NCBI GenBank assembly: GCA_009776515.1
Contig: WRNP01000058.1
Location: 1-10,178, forward strand
Direction: 5' to 3'
DNA length: 10,178 nucleotides
Source: Dehalococcoidia bacterium
GTDB taxonomy: Bacteria > Chloroflexota > Dehalococcoidia > Dehalococcoidales > UBA1222
A program made the translations under genes and the position numbers. Shown here piece after piece: positions 1 to 5,319 of the stretch. The notes under the pieces were generated by a model. That model was not told where the DNA came from, did no database searches, and worked only from the letters and a program-made list of their open reading frames with translations. How positions within the stretch are numbered: position 1 is the first letter of the stretch; each line of letters opens with the position of its first letter.

Positions 1-100
1 GGCCCGCCTGGGCATCCAGCTCAAGCCCAAGCTTTTTAGCTAGATCACGCGTCTTTTTGGTGGTCTCCGCCAGCCTCCAGTGTTCACCAATCTTGACCAT
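1..100 (-). CDS. Partial unidentified protein, N-terminal fragment cut by window edge
   Basis: A leftward reading frame is open from a stop at 191-193 to the window edge, and the only standard start codon in it is the ATG at 98-100. From there it encodes 33 residues: a charged, helical segment beginning MVKIGEHWRLAETTKK and continuing with a KKLGLEL-type stretch. Codon choice looks like that of the neighbouring genes, while the opposite strand is broken by stops. Residues before the ATG in the same frame include two Cys-containing stretches (CGGVPC and LFCEVQ), so the fragment could instead be the remains of a longer gene that lost its front, for example a degraded transposase. There is no clear ribosome binding site before the ATG. 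I do not recognise the family; gene or remnant cannot be decided from 33 residues. Confidence 0.35.
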   Translation of the reverse strand, partial: MVKIGEHWRLAETTKKTRDLAKKLGLELDAQAG

Positions 101-189
101 ACGGTATAGATCGGGTATGTGCTGAACTTCGCAGAAGAGGGCTTGCGGCTTCGTTTCGCAGGGTACGCCGCCACATGAGAGCCCAGGGG

Positions 190-209
190 CTTAAGTCAGT
201 TCACTTAAG
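190..209. repeat. Perfect 7-bp inverted repeat
   Basis: CTTAAGT at 190-196 and ACTTAAG at 203-209 are perfect inverted copies separated by six bases. The dyad overlaps the stop codon that bounds the partial leftward frame. There is no T-tract on either side, so it is not an obvious intrinsic terminator. It could be a protein-binding site, the edge of a decayed element, or chance. Confidence 0.4.
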
Positions 210-485
210 ACGAAGGCAACACTCACTGACAGACAGTGCTAAATCGCGAGGAGAGGGATTCCCCAACCTGGTTCACGGCTTATGGGTTACGACGCCCCTT
301 CAAGCCATAGTAAGTGGTATGCCAGAAATCCCGGAACTATCAATTCCATGGGAAACAAGTGCTTAACAACCTGTCCGGAAAAGTGTTGACGACCCGTTTT
401 GACACTCGAACCATAATTGCATAATTACCAAAAGATCATGCCGATGAAACCAATGCGTTAAAGACGTACGGCACCGCCACTTGCC
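191..485. other. Non-coding stretch upstream of the thi operon
   Basis: No convincing gene lies here. The longest rightward frame (175-366) has no ribosome binding site and a composition unlike the neighbouring proteins. Apart from the 190-209 dyad there is a small hairpin (CACTG 224-228 with CAGTG 234-238) and an AT-rich dyad (TAATT 414-418 with AATTA 423-427). TTGACA at 399-404 lies 17 bases before TAATTA at 422-427, a weak second promoter candidate. The stretch may be the debris of a disrupted gene or element. Confidence 0.4.
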
Positions 486-492
486 TCTACAT

Positions 493-521
493 TTGACACC
501 AAATACCCGGGGTGTTAGCAT
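493..521 (+). promoter_or_regulatory. Promoter of the thiamin operon
   Basis: A perfect -35 box TTGACA at 493-498 is followed by a 17-base spacer and a -10 box TAGCAT (four of six consensus) at 516-521. This predicts a transcript starting near 528, a few bases before the TPP aptamer. The spacer carries an inverted repeat, ACACC at 496-500 and GGTGT at 511-515, which partly overlaps the -35 box. Confidence 0.75.
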
Positions 522-535
522 GAGCCCAAACTGAA

Positions 536-634
536 TAGCTCAGGGGAGCTTGCGTGAGCAGGCTGAGAGGAAGCCTAAATTGGCTTCGACCCTTAGAACC
601 TGATTTGGATAATGCCAATGTAGGGATGTAGCCT
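536..634 (+). ncRNA. TPP riboswitch (THI element)
   Basis: The conserved core of the thiamin pyrophosphate aptamer is present in order. The 5' strand of P2 (AGGGG, 542-546) is followed by a P3 hairpin (CTTGC/GCAGG around a GTGA loop) and the CTGAGAG segment that binds the pyrimidine ring. An optional P3a stem (GAAGCC 570-575 with GGCTTC 582-587) comes next, then GACCC and the GAACCTGAT...GGATAATGCCA...GTAGGGA block (about 597-626). The P4/P5 arm pairs TTGG with CCAA. The P1 helix is short by eye: only GCT 538-540 with AGC 630-632 is clear. The following genes are thiM and thiE, the expected targets. In known members TPP binding represses expression of the downstream genes. Confidence 0.95.
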
Positions 635-646
635 CTGGTGGCTTTT

Positions 647-676
647 AGAGGGATATGCCCACAGGCATATCCCTCT
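647..676 (+). terminator. Riboswitch expression-platform hairpin, terminator-like
   Basis: A perfect 13-bp stem (647-659 with 664-676) closes a CACA loop, starting 20 bases after the aptamer core and 57 bases before the thiM start. It is strong enough to act as an intrinsic terminator but is followed by GTGCGTCTTG rather than a run of T. A short alternative pairing exists between CCTCT 632-636, just after the aptamer, and AGAGG 647-651 in the left arm of this stem, so an anti-terminator switch is conceivable. Its role is inferred from position. Confidence 0.55.
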
Positions 677-733
677 GTGCGTCTTGCCATAGGCAACCTG
701 CTGAGCGTCATAAGTTGCTAATAGGTCAATGTT

Positions 734-1567
734 ATGAAAAGTAAAACAGAAATTAAAAATCAGATCATGGATGCGGTGGATACCGTTAAAAGAACCAACC
801 CCATGGCGGGGTCCATCACTAACGCCGTAACGGTCAATTTTGTAGCCAACGCACAACTGGCTATAGGCGGCTCGGCTGCCATGGTATATTTACCTGAAGA
901 GAGCGAGCTTCTAGCAAAAATCGGCGGTGCTTTCTACATCAACATAGGTACTTTGCTTCCCCTTCATGGGCAGTCGCTTCCCATCGCAGCTAAAACTCTG
1001 CACACCTCCGGCAAGCCTTGGGTCTTGGATCCGGTCGCCGTCGGCATAGGCTCGCTCAGGAGTAGCATCCTTTTGCAACTGAAGTCCTTTATGCCGTCCA
1101 TCATCAGAGGCAATGCGTCAGAAATCATTGCGCTGGCCGGCTTGTGGGGGCTTGAGGGCAATGGTCGCTCCAATGTCCGCGGCGTGGATTCGACCGACCC
1201 GGTCGGAGCAGCACGAGCGGCTGCGGTGGCGCTATCCAGATGGACCAGCGGGGCGGTTGCCGTATCCGGAGAAACCGACTTAGTCACTGACGGGCTTATT
1301 GTAGCGTTTTCTCACGGCGGATCACACTTCATGGGCAGGATCACTGGGGCAGGCTGTTCGCTGGGCGGGGTGAGCGCTGTATATCTCACGGCGGCAACCC
1401 CGTTTATTGCAGCACTCACCGCGACTGCCGTATACAATCTGGCCGGGCGCAGAGCCGAACAAAGGGCAGAGGGCCCGGGAAGCTTTCAGATACGATTTCT
1501 GGACGAACTATACAAAGCTACGGCGGCAGATATCGCCGACAATCCATTTGAAATAGAGGAGGCTTAA
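734..1567 (+). CDS. thiM: Hydroxyethylthiazole kinase ThiM
   Basis: ThiM phosphorylates 4-methyl-5-(2-hydroxyethyl)thiazole with ATP in the cytoplasm, feeding salvaged thiazole into thiamin synthesis. The 277-residue product has the usual family length. Visible signatures are the ITNAVTVNFVANAQLAIGGS segment (residues 28-47, substrate and trimer interface region), VLDPVAVG (97-104), IIRGNASEI (123-131, phosphate/ATP side), a SGETD stretch (178-182) and the anion-hole motif TGAGCS with Cys208 near the C-terminal third, matching the TGxGC motif of ThiM and related ribokinase-fold enzymes. The start is the first ATG after the riboswitch; its Shine-Dalgarno (AGGT, 723-726) is weak, in keeping with a riboswitch-controlled gene. 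The next gene begins three bases after its stop codon, and its end supplies that gene's AGGAGG site. Confidence 0.95.
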   Translation: MKSKTEIKNQIMDAVDTVKRTNPMAGSITNAVTVNFVANAQLAIGGSAAMVYLPEESELLAKIGGAFYINIGTLLPLHGQSLPIAAKTLHTSGKPWVLDPVAVGIGSLRSSILLQLKSFMPSIIRGNASEIIALAGLWGLEGNGRSNVRGVDSTDPVGAARAAAVALSRWTSGAVAVSGETDLVTDGLIVAFSHGGSHFMGRITGAGCSLGGVSAVYLTAATPFIAALTATAVYNLAGRRAEQRAEGPGSFQIRFLDELYKATAADIADNPFEIEEA

Positions 1568-1570
1568 CCA

Positions 1571-1888
1571 ATGAACACTCTAATCGCGGTCGCCATTGCC
1601 CCAATAGGTATCGGCGATGAACTTTCAGATGAAGTGGCAGAGGTCATCCGGGTAATCCGAGAATCAGGCTTGCCCAACCGTACCTCCGCCATGTTTACCG
1701 AGATCGAAGGCGAATGGGACGAAGTGATGAAAGTAGTAAAAGAGGCAACCTTAGTGCTTGCCGGCAAGGGTCTTCGCACGGAGGTTGTGTTGAAGGCCGA
1801 CATTCGCCCCGGATACACAAACATGCTGCATGGGAAGGTAGAGAAGATCAACAATCTTTTAGGGAACGAGTCTGAGCATGCGCCATAA
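1571..1888 (+). CDS. Thiamine-binding protein, MTH1187/YqgV family (DUF77)
   Basis: A 105-residue cytoplasmic protein of the MTH1187/YqgV family (Pfam Thiamine_BP, formerly DUF77), small ferredoxin-like proteins that assemble into oligomers and are proposed to bind thiamine or related molecules. The family pattern is clear: AVAIAPIGIGDELSDEVAEV near the N-terminus, TEIEGEWDEV (residues 43-52), AGKGLRTEVVLKADIR (64-79) and a closing GKVEKINNLL. An excellent ribosome binding site (AGAGGAGG, 1555-1562) lies nine bases before the ATG. Its place between thiM and thiE downstream of a TPP riboswitch strongly supports a thiamin-related role, although the exact biochemical function, such as carrier, buffer or sensor, is not established. 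The 3' end overlaps thiE by 11 bases, implying translational coupling. Confidence 0.88.
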   Translation: MNTLIAVAIAPIGIGDELSDEVAEVIRVIRESGLPNRTSAMFTEIEGEWDEVMKVVKEATLVLAGKGLRTEVVLKADIRPGYTNMLHGKVEKINNLLGNESEHAP

Positions 1889-2570
1889 ACTCGACATCTC
1901 TGCCTACTTGGTGGTCGGACCGGAAAACACCAAAGGTAGGCCCGTAGTCAAAATTATCGAGGCTGCAGTGGAGGCAGGATATACTTGTCTCCAAATCCGC
2001 TCCAAAACGGCCTCGGCCCGTGAACTCATTGAGCTCACCCGCGAGGCAGCCGAGCTCGTCGCCAGAGCCGAACGGTCGGGTGACACTGCCCTCTTGGTGG
2101 ACGACCGCCTTGACGTCATCTTGGCCGCGCGCGAACAGGGAATCAAGGTGGACGGCATACATATCGGGCAGTCGGACATACCAGTAAACGTCTGCCGCAA
2201 ATATCTGGGTGAGGACTCCGTCATCGGGCTGTCGGCCAGGACCTTTGACCTATTTAACTATATAAAAACGGCGGATGTCAGTCAGATTGACTATTTCGGA
2301 GCAGGACCTCTGCACGAGACGCAAACAAAACTGGATTGCGGGCTTGGTCCGGATGGAAAAATACTCACCCGGAATTTTGACGATATCTCCCGTCTGGCCA
2401 AGACCAGCCCCCTTCCGATTGTCGTTGGCGGAGGTGTAAAACTGGCAGACATCCCTCAGCTGGCCAAAACCGGTGCGGGCGGATTCTTTGTGGTATCAGC
2501 CATATCCGAAGCCGACGACCCCAAGGCGGCGGCGGCAGAGTTGATTGAAGCCTGGAAGGCAAATATTTAG
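1878..2570 (+). CDS. thiE: Thiamin phosphate synthase ThiE
   Basis: ThiE joins HMP pyrophosphate to thiazole phosphate, giving thiamin phosphate and pyrophosphate. The 230-residue TIM-barrel protein shows the family motifs in order: QIRSK (residues 39-43, diphosphate contact), DDRLDVILA (75-83), DGIHIGQSDIP (92-102), IGLSART (116-122), DYFGAGPLHETQTK (138-151, the GxGPxxxTxTK signature) and a GGG phosphate loop (184-186) followed by VVSAI. Two positions depart from the common form: the IGxSxH motif has Arg in place of His, and the usual NDR is DDR. From memory, this variant resembles ThiE proteins of Coriobacteria-type actinobacteria, which I cannot verify here. The ATG lies within the preceding gene, with an AGGGA site about a dozen bases upstream. 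Confidence 0.93.
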   Translation: MRHKLDISAYLVVGPENTKGRPVVKIIEAAVEAGYTCLQIRSKTASARELIELTREAAELVARAERSGDTALLVDDRLDVILAAREQGIKVDGIHIGQSDIPVNVCRKYLGEDSVIGLSARTFDLFNYIKTADVSQIDYFGAGPLHETQTKLDCGLGPDGKILTRNFDDISRLAKTSPLPIVVGGGVKLADIPQLAKTGAGGFFVVSAISEADDPKAAAAELIEAWKANI

Positions 2571-2765
2571 GGGGAACCATCTCTGGCCGACCTGAAAAGA
2601 CTTGCGCTCCTCCTCAGGAAAATGATGTTTACCACGGCCATCGTGCCATTGCTTTACCTAATCCGCACCACACGATTTCCCGAATCATCGCAGGGGAACA
2701 AGAACGGAGCCGATATGATATACTGCCGACAAGTTGTTTAATTGCAGAGAGGGGGGACTTGCATC
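2571..2765 (+). other. Intergenic region between thiE and the small membrane protein gene
   Basis: No supported gene or terminator. A frame of 53 codons (2583-2741) has a fair ribosome binding site (AGGGGG, 2569-2574) and a hydrophobic middle, but starts with CTG; its first in-frame ATG is at 2622. A TATGATATACT stretch (2714-2724) resembles overlapping -10 boxes but has no matching -35 box. The absence of a terminator leaves read-through from thiE possible. Confidence 0.4.
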
Positions 2766-3083
2766 ATGGACCCGTTCGTCGTTCCAGAAATCATCGTCAC
2801 CCTGCCGACGGTAAATGTTACAATGCAACCAGGCGCCGTGACCACAACCCCGATGTACATTTGGTTTGTTATGCTTGCAGGGACTGTTGCGATAGCTCTC
2901 ATAATAGCCCTCGTCATGGCCATCGTCATCGGCTTCCACGCCCACCGCCGAAGCAACTCCGGACTGGAGGCCGCACTGTGGGGCATAGTTGCTTTTTTCC
3001 TTTTCCCGATCGGTCCCGCATTATACCTGCTCTACTATATCCTATCCAAGCGCAAGGCAGACTCTCAGCCCTCAAGCCTATGA
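2766..3083 (+). CDS. Small two-helix membrane protein of unknown function
   Basis: A 105-residue protein with two membrane segments, about residues 31-57 (a long Val/Ile/Ala-rich helix after MYIWFVM) and 70-92 (ALWGIVAFFLFPIGPALYLLYYIL), ending in a short basic and Ser-rich tail. The second helix, with its W..v..l..PIGP.lYLLyy pattern, resembles the N-terminal helix of phospholipase-D-nuclease-type small membrane proteins (PLDc_N-like), but there is no catalytic domain. I chose the ATG at 2766 because a strong purine-rich site (AGAGGGGGG, about 2748-2756) sits nine bases upstream; an in-frame TTG at 2742 would place that site inside the gene. The first 30 residues are uncharged apart from Asp and Glu and rich in Val, Thr and Pro, probably extracytoplasmic. 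I do not recognise the family; function unknown. Confidence 0.7.
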   Translation: MDPFVVPEIIVTLPTVNVTMQPGAVTTTPMYIWFVMLAGTVAIALIIALVMAIVIGFHAHRRSNSGLEAALWGIVAFFLFPIGPALYLLYYILSKRKADSQPSSL

Positions 3084-3116
3084 TACGGTTTAAGCCTGTT
3101 GTAGCACCATAGCGGG

Positions 3117-3135
3117 GGCACGAGAATGTCGTGCC
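3117..3135 (+). other. 7-bp hairpin upstream of the phosphoesterase gene
   Basis: GGCACGA (3117-3123) pairs with TCGTGCC (3129-3135) around a five-base loop. No T-run follows, so it is a weak or Rho-assisted terminator candidate for the preceding gene, or a leader hairpin of the next. An alternative GTG start for the next gene (3131) lies within its right arm. Confidence 0.4.
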
Positions 3136-3187
3136 TCTGCATTGCAAGTTCAGCTGCTATGGTCGCCATATCCCAAAAACACCTCAT

Positions 3188-4585
3188 ATGAAAAAGACCG
3201 CTTTTATCTGGCTCGCCGCGTTTTCGGCGTTCCTGGTGGGAATCTTTTTGATCTGGGTGCTTTTTCAGCCTGGCGCCATGGGGATGCTTCGGGTAAACAC
3301 CGCCGTCCGACTCGCCTGCTTAGCCATCGTCATCATAGCCGTTTTAGCAGTGCCCGTAGCTTGGCTGAGCACGTTGCTTCAGTCCCACGGCCGGGTGTAC
3401 CTCGGCCGCGTTGCCATCGTCCTGGCTATTATCCTGGCCCTACCCGGCCTCCTGGGTATCCCCACAGTTTTCGCGGTGCTAAGCGGCCTTACCCAGCCCA
3501 ATATTGGGGATACGCCCCCGCAGCTTTTTGTCACCGCCAGCACCGGCGCCCACGGCCTGCCAGACCTTGCCCTCGCTTTCAACACCACAAAGGTTGCTGC
3601 CTACACCCTCACTTGGGGCAAGACCGCAGGCCAGACTGAGGAAACGATTCTCACCGAAGCGGCGGCGGTCCGCACACATGCTTTTATTCTTACCGATCTT
3701 GAGCCCAATACCGATTACTATTACCGCCTCGGCGACGGCAGTCCCTGCACCTTTCGCACCGCTGGCGACCCTCTGCGCTTTGCCGTGGGCGCCGATGCCC
3801 ATTACGGTGCAGCCACCCGCTCAGAGAGTGCTAGCACCGAGATGCTACTCCAGATCGCCGATCCCCAAAATGCCTTTTCCTATTTCTTCCTCGTCGGAGA
3901 TACCACCCACTGGGGTTTTTCCAAAAGCCATTGGAGCGTGGCCCTCCGGGAGCTTGCTGGCACCACCGCCACCATTCCCTTGGGGCTTGCTCCCGGCAAC
4001 CATGACACCATCTTTTCCGGGTATGACAATTACCTGCGCTACGCCCATCCTGACAGCCTACTTGGGGACAATAGCAAGCTCTGGACACGCATAGATGTGG
4101 GCCGCGTCCACTTCTTCGTCATCGACCTGGGATGGAGCGCCGAGGCTTTCACCGAGGAGCAAGCCGCCTGGCTGGAGAGCGAGCTCACAGCTGTTCCCGC
4201 AGAGGACTGGAAGATTATCTTAGGACATGGCTTCTCCTACGCCTCCGGCACTTATAACGCCGGCAGGTACCGCTACGACAACCCAGAAACCATCGCCTGC
4301 CTGGTGCCGCTTTTCGAAAGATGTGGGGTGAATCTGGTCTTCTCCGGCCACAACCACCAGATGGAGATTTTAGAGAAATCCGGAGTGACCTATGTCATCA
4401 GCTCCCCTTTCGGCGGGATACCGAGCAGCCCACGCACCTACCAGTCGCCCTATAGCCTGTGGTACGAGAGCGGCCAGTACGGCTTCGCCGATGTGACCAT
4501 CACCGAAGACGAGGCCGAAATCGTCTTCCGTGCCCCGGGCGGTAGCGAGGTCTATCGACACTTCCTCGCCAAGAGTCAGCCCTAA
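3188..4585 (+). CDS. Membrane-anchored metallophosphoesterase, purple-acid-phosphatase-like
   Basis: A 465-residue protein with three predicted membrane helices (about residues 4-26, 39-64 and 74-99), then a beta-rich fibronectin-III-like domain (about 110-192, ending in LEPNTDYYYRLG, typical of purple acid phosphatases) and a calcineurin-like metallophosphoesterase domain (196-end). All metal-site motifs are visible: DAH (203-205), GD (237-238), GNHD (270-273), GH (346-347) and GHNH (387-390). The complete motif set predicts an active two-metal phosphohydrolase, probably facing outside the membrane; the substrate cannot be told. The first block has DxH and the GD block lacks the Tyr that ligates iron in classical purple acid phosphatases, so this is a relative rather than a typical member. 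ATG 3188 is preferred because it puts the first helix at the N-terminus, although its ribosome binding site is poor; GTG 3131 in the same frame would add 19 residues. Confidence 0.85.
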   Translation: MKKTAFIWLAAFSAFLVGIFLIWVLFQPGAMGMLRVNTAVRLACLAIVIIAVLAVPVAWLSTLLQSHGRVYLGRVAIVLAIILALPGLLGIPTVFAVLSGLTQPNIGDTPPQLFVTASTGAHGLPDLALAFNTTKVAAYTLTWGKTAGQTEETILTEAAAVRTHAFILTDLEPNTDYYYRLGDGSPCTFRTAGDPLRFAVGADAHYGAATRSESASTEMLLQIADPQNAFSYFFLVGDTTHWGFSKSHWSVALRELAGTTATIPLGLAPGNHDTIFSGYDNYLRYAHPDSLLGDNSKLWTRIDVGRVHFFVIDLGWSAEAFTEEQAAWLESELTAVPAEDWKIILGHGFSYASGTYNAGRYRYDNPETIACLVPLFERCGVNLVFSGHNHQMEILEKSGVTYVISSPFGGIPSSPRTYQSPYSLWYESGQYGFADVTITEDEAEIVFRAPGGSEVYRHFLAKSQP

Positions 4586-4647
4586 GCCAGGCAAGCCCTC
4601 GTCCTTTTAAAATCTGCATCAAGGAAAATATTACGTAAAGGTGAGAT

Positions 4648-5319
4648 ATGGACTGGTTCTCATTTCTGGCTGCTGGCATCATGCCCTATGTCTCGGTGGT
4701 TATTTTCCTCGGCGGAACGCTCTATCGAATCGTCAGGCGGCGACACACTGAGCCTGCCAACCAGAGCAGTGCCGGGCACCTCCCACAAGCATCATCTGCT
4801 TCTGGGAAGCAGGTTTTTATCATCATCCTGCTAGTTGCCGTCTTGGGCCTCTTTTTGGGCCACACCCGTATCTTCGGCGACGCGGGCTTGGTGATCAACC
4901 TCTTCGGCGAAGACGGGCTTAACCGCATAGGCAATGTCTTGGGCACAGGGCTGGGAATCTTCTTGCTCCTTGCGCTAGGTTATTTGCTCATCCGCTGCCT
5001 GATATCCTCGCATAAAGACACCGTTTTTACTCTCTGGCCTCTGCTGCTTGTCCTGCTCGTTGTCCTGCTGGGCAACTACCTGCGCCTAAGCAAGCCATTT
5101 GGTCTTGAGGATTACCGCACATACATGGCAAGCCTGGTCGCTCTTCACCCAACCTTCCCCGAGACCATCGCAAACTCGCCCGCCCGGTGGGCTCTAAGCT
5201 GCCACGTGCTCTCATCAAGCCTGCTCTTTATCTATCTTCCCTTCTCTCCCCTCATCCCCACCCTCTGCCGCACCATAAATAAGCGCCTCGGGCGCACCGG
5301 ATCGCCGTCCGATTCGTAG
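4648..5319 (+). CDS. Orphan NarI/DsrM-like membrane cytochrome b
   Basis: A 223-residue integral membrane protein with five predicted helices (about 5-29, 55-76, 96-120, 127-146 and 180-207), the topology of the nitrate reductase gamma subunit (NarI) and the related DsrM/HdrE-type subunits, which carry b hemes and pass quinol electrons to partner subunits. The N-terminal PYVSVVIFLGGTLYRI pattern, a GH at the end of helix two (His72) and HVLSSSLLFIYLPFSPLIP in helix five (His186) fit the family. Compared with E. coli NarI spacing, His72 and His186 correspond to the His66/His187 heme pair, while positions expected for the other pair (His56 and His205) hold Leu62 and Pro204. No catalytic or Fe-S partner gene is adjacent. 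A good site (AAAGGTGAG, 4636-4644) precedes the ATG. Heme content and partner are unknown. Confidence 0.75.
   Translation: MDWFSFLAAGIMPYVSVVIFLGGTLYRIVRRRHTEPANQSSAGHLPQASSASGKQVFIIILLVAVLGLFLGHTRIFGDAGLVINLFGEDGLNRIGNVLGTGLGIFLLLALGYLLIRCLISSHKDTVFTLWPLLLVLLVVLLGNYLRLSKPFGLEDYRTYMASLVALHPTFPETIANSPARWALSCHVLSSSLLFIYLPFSPLIPTLCRTINKRLGRTGSPSDS

Noticed and set aside
220..300. Possible structured RNA or tRNA-like segment with small hairpins
   Set aside because: No cloverleaf, no T-loop consensus and no match to tmRNA, RNase P, SRP RNA or intron cores that I could see.
175..366. 63-codon rightward frame
   Set aside because: No ribosome binding site, basic low-quality composition and no recognisable motif.
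399..427. Second promoter TTGACA-N17-TAATTA upstream of the main thi promoter
   Set aside because: The -10 box is poor and the promoter at 493-521 is better placed relative to the riboswitch. It may still be a minor start.
2583..2741. 53-codon frame after thiE with a ribosome binding site and hydrophobic centre
   Set aside because: It would need a CTG start; no family is recognised and the gap is short. A start-codon mutation of a former small gene is possible but unsupported.
2571..2765. Another frame in the same gap containing ISRIIAGE, resembling the start of HIT-family proteins
   Set aside because: The similarity covers only a few residues, the frame has no start with a ribosome binding site, and downstream it is the shadow of the small membrane protein gene.
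3504..4094. Long alternate frame inside the phosphoesterase gene
   Set aside because: Pro/Ser/Ala-rich translation typical of a shadow frame over a GC-rich gene; the phosphoesterase frame has all catalytic motifs.
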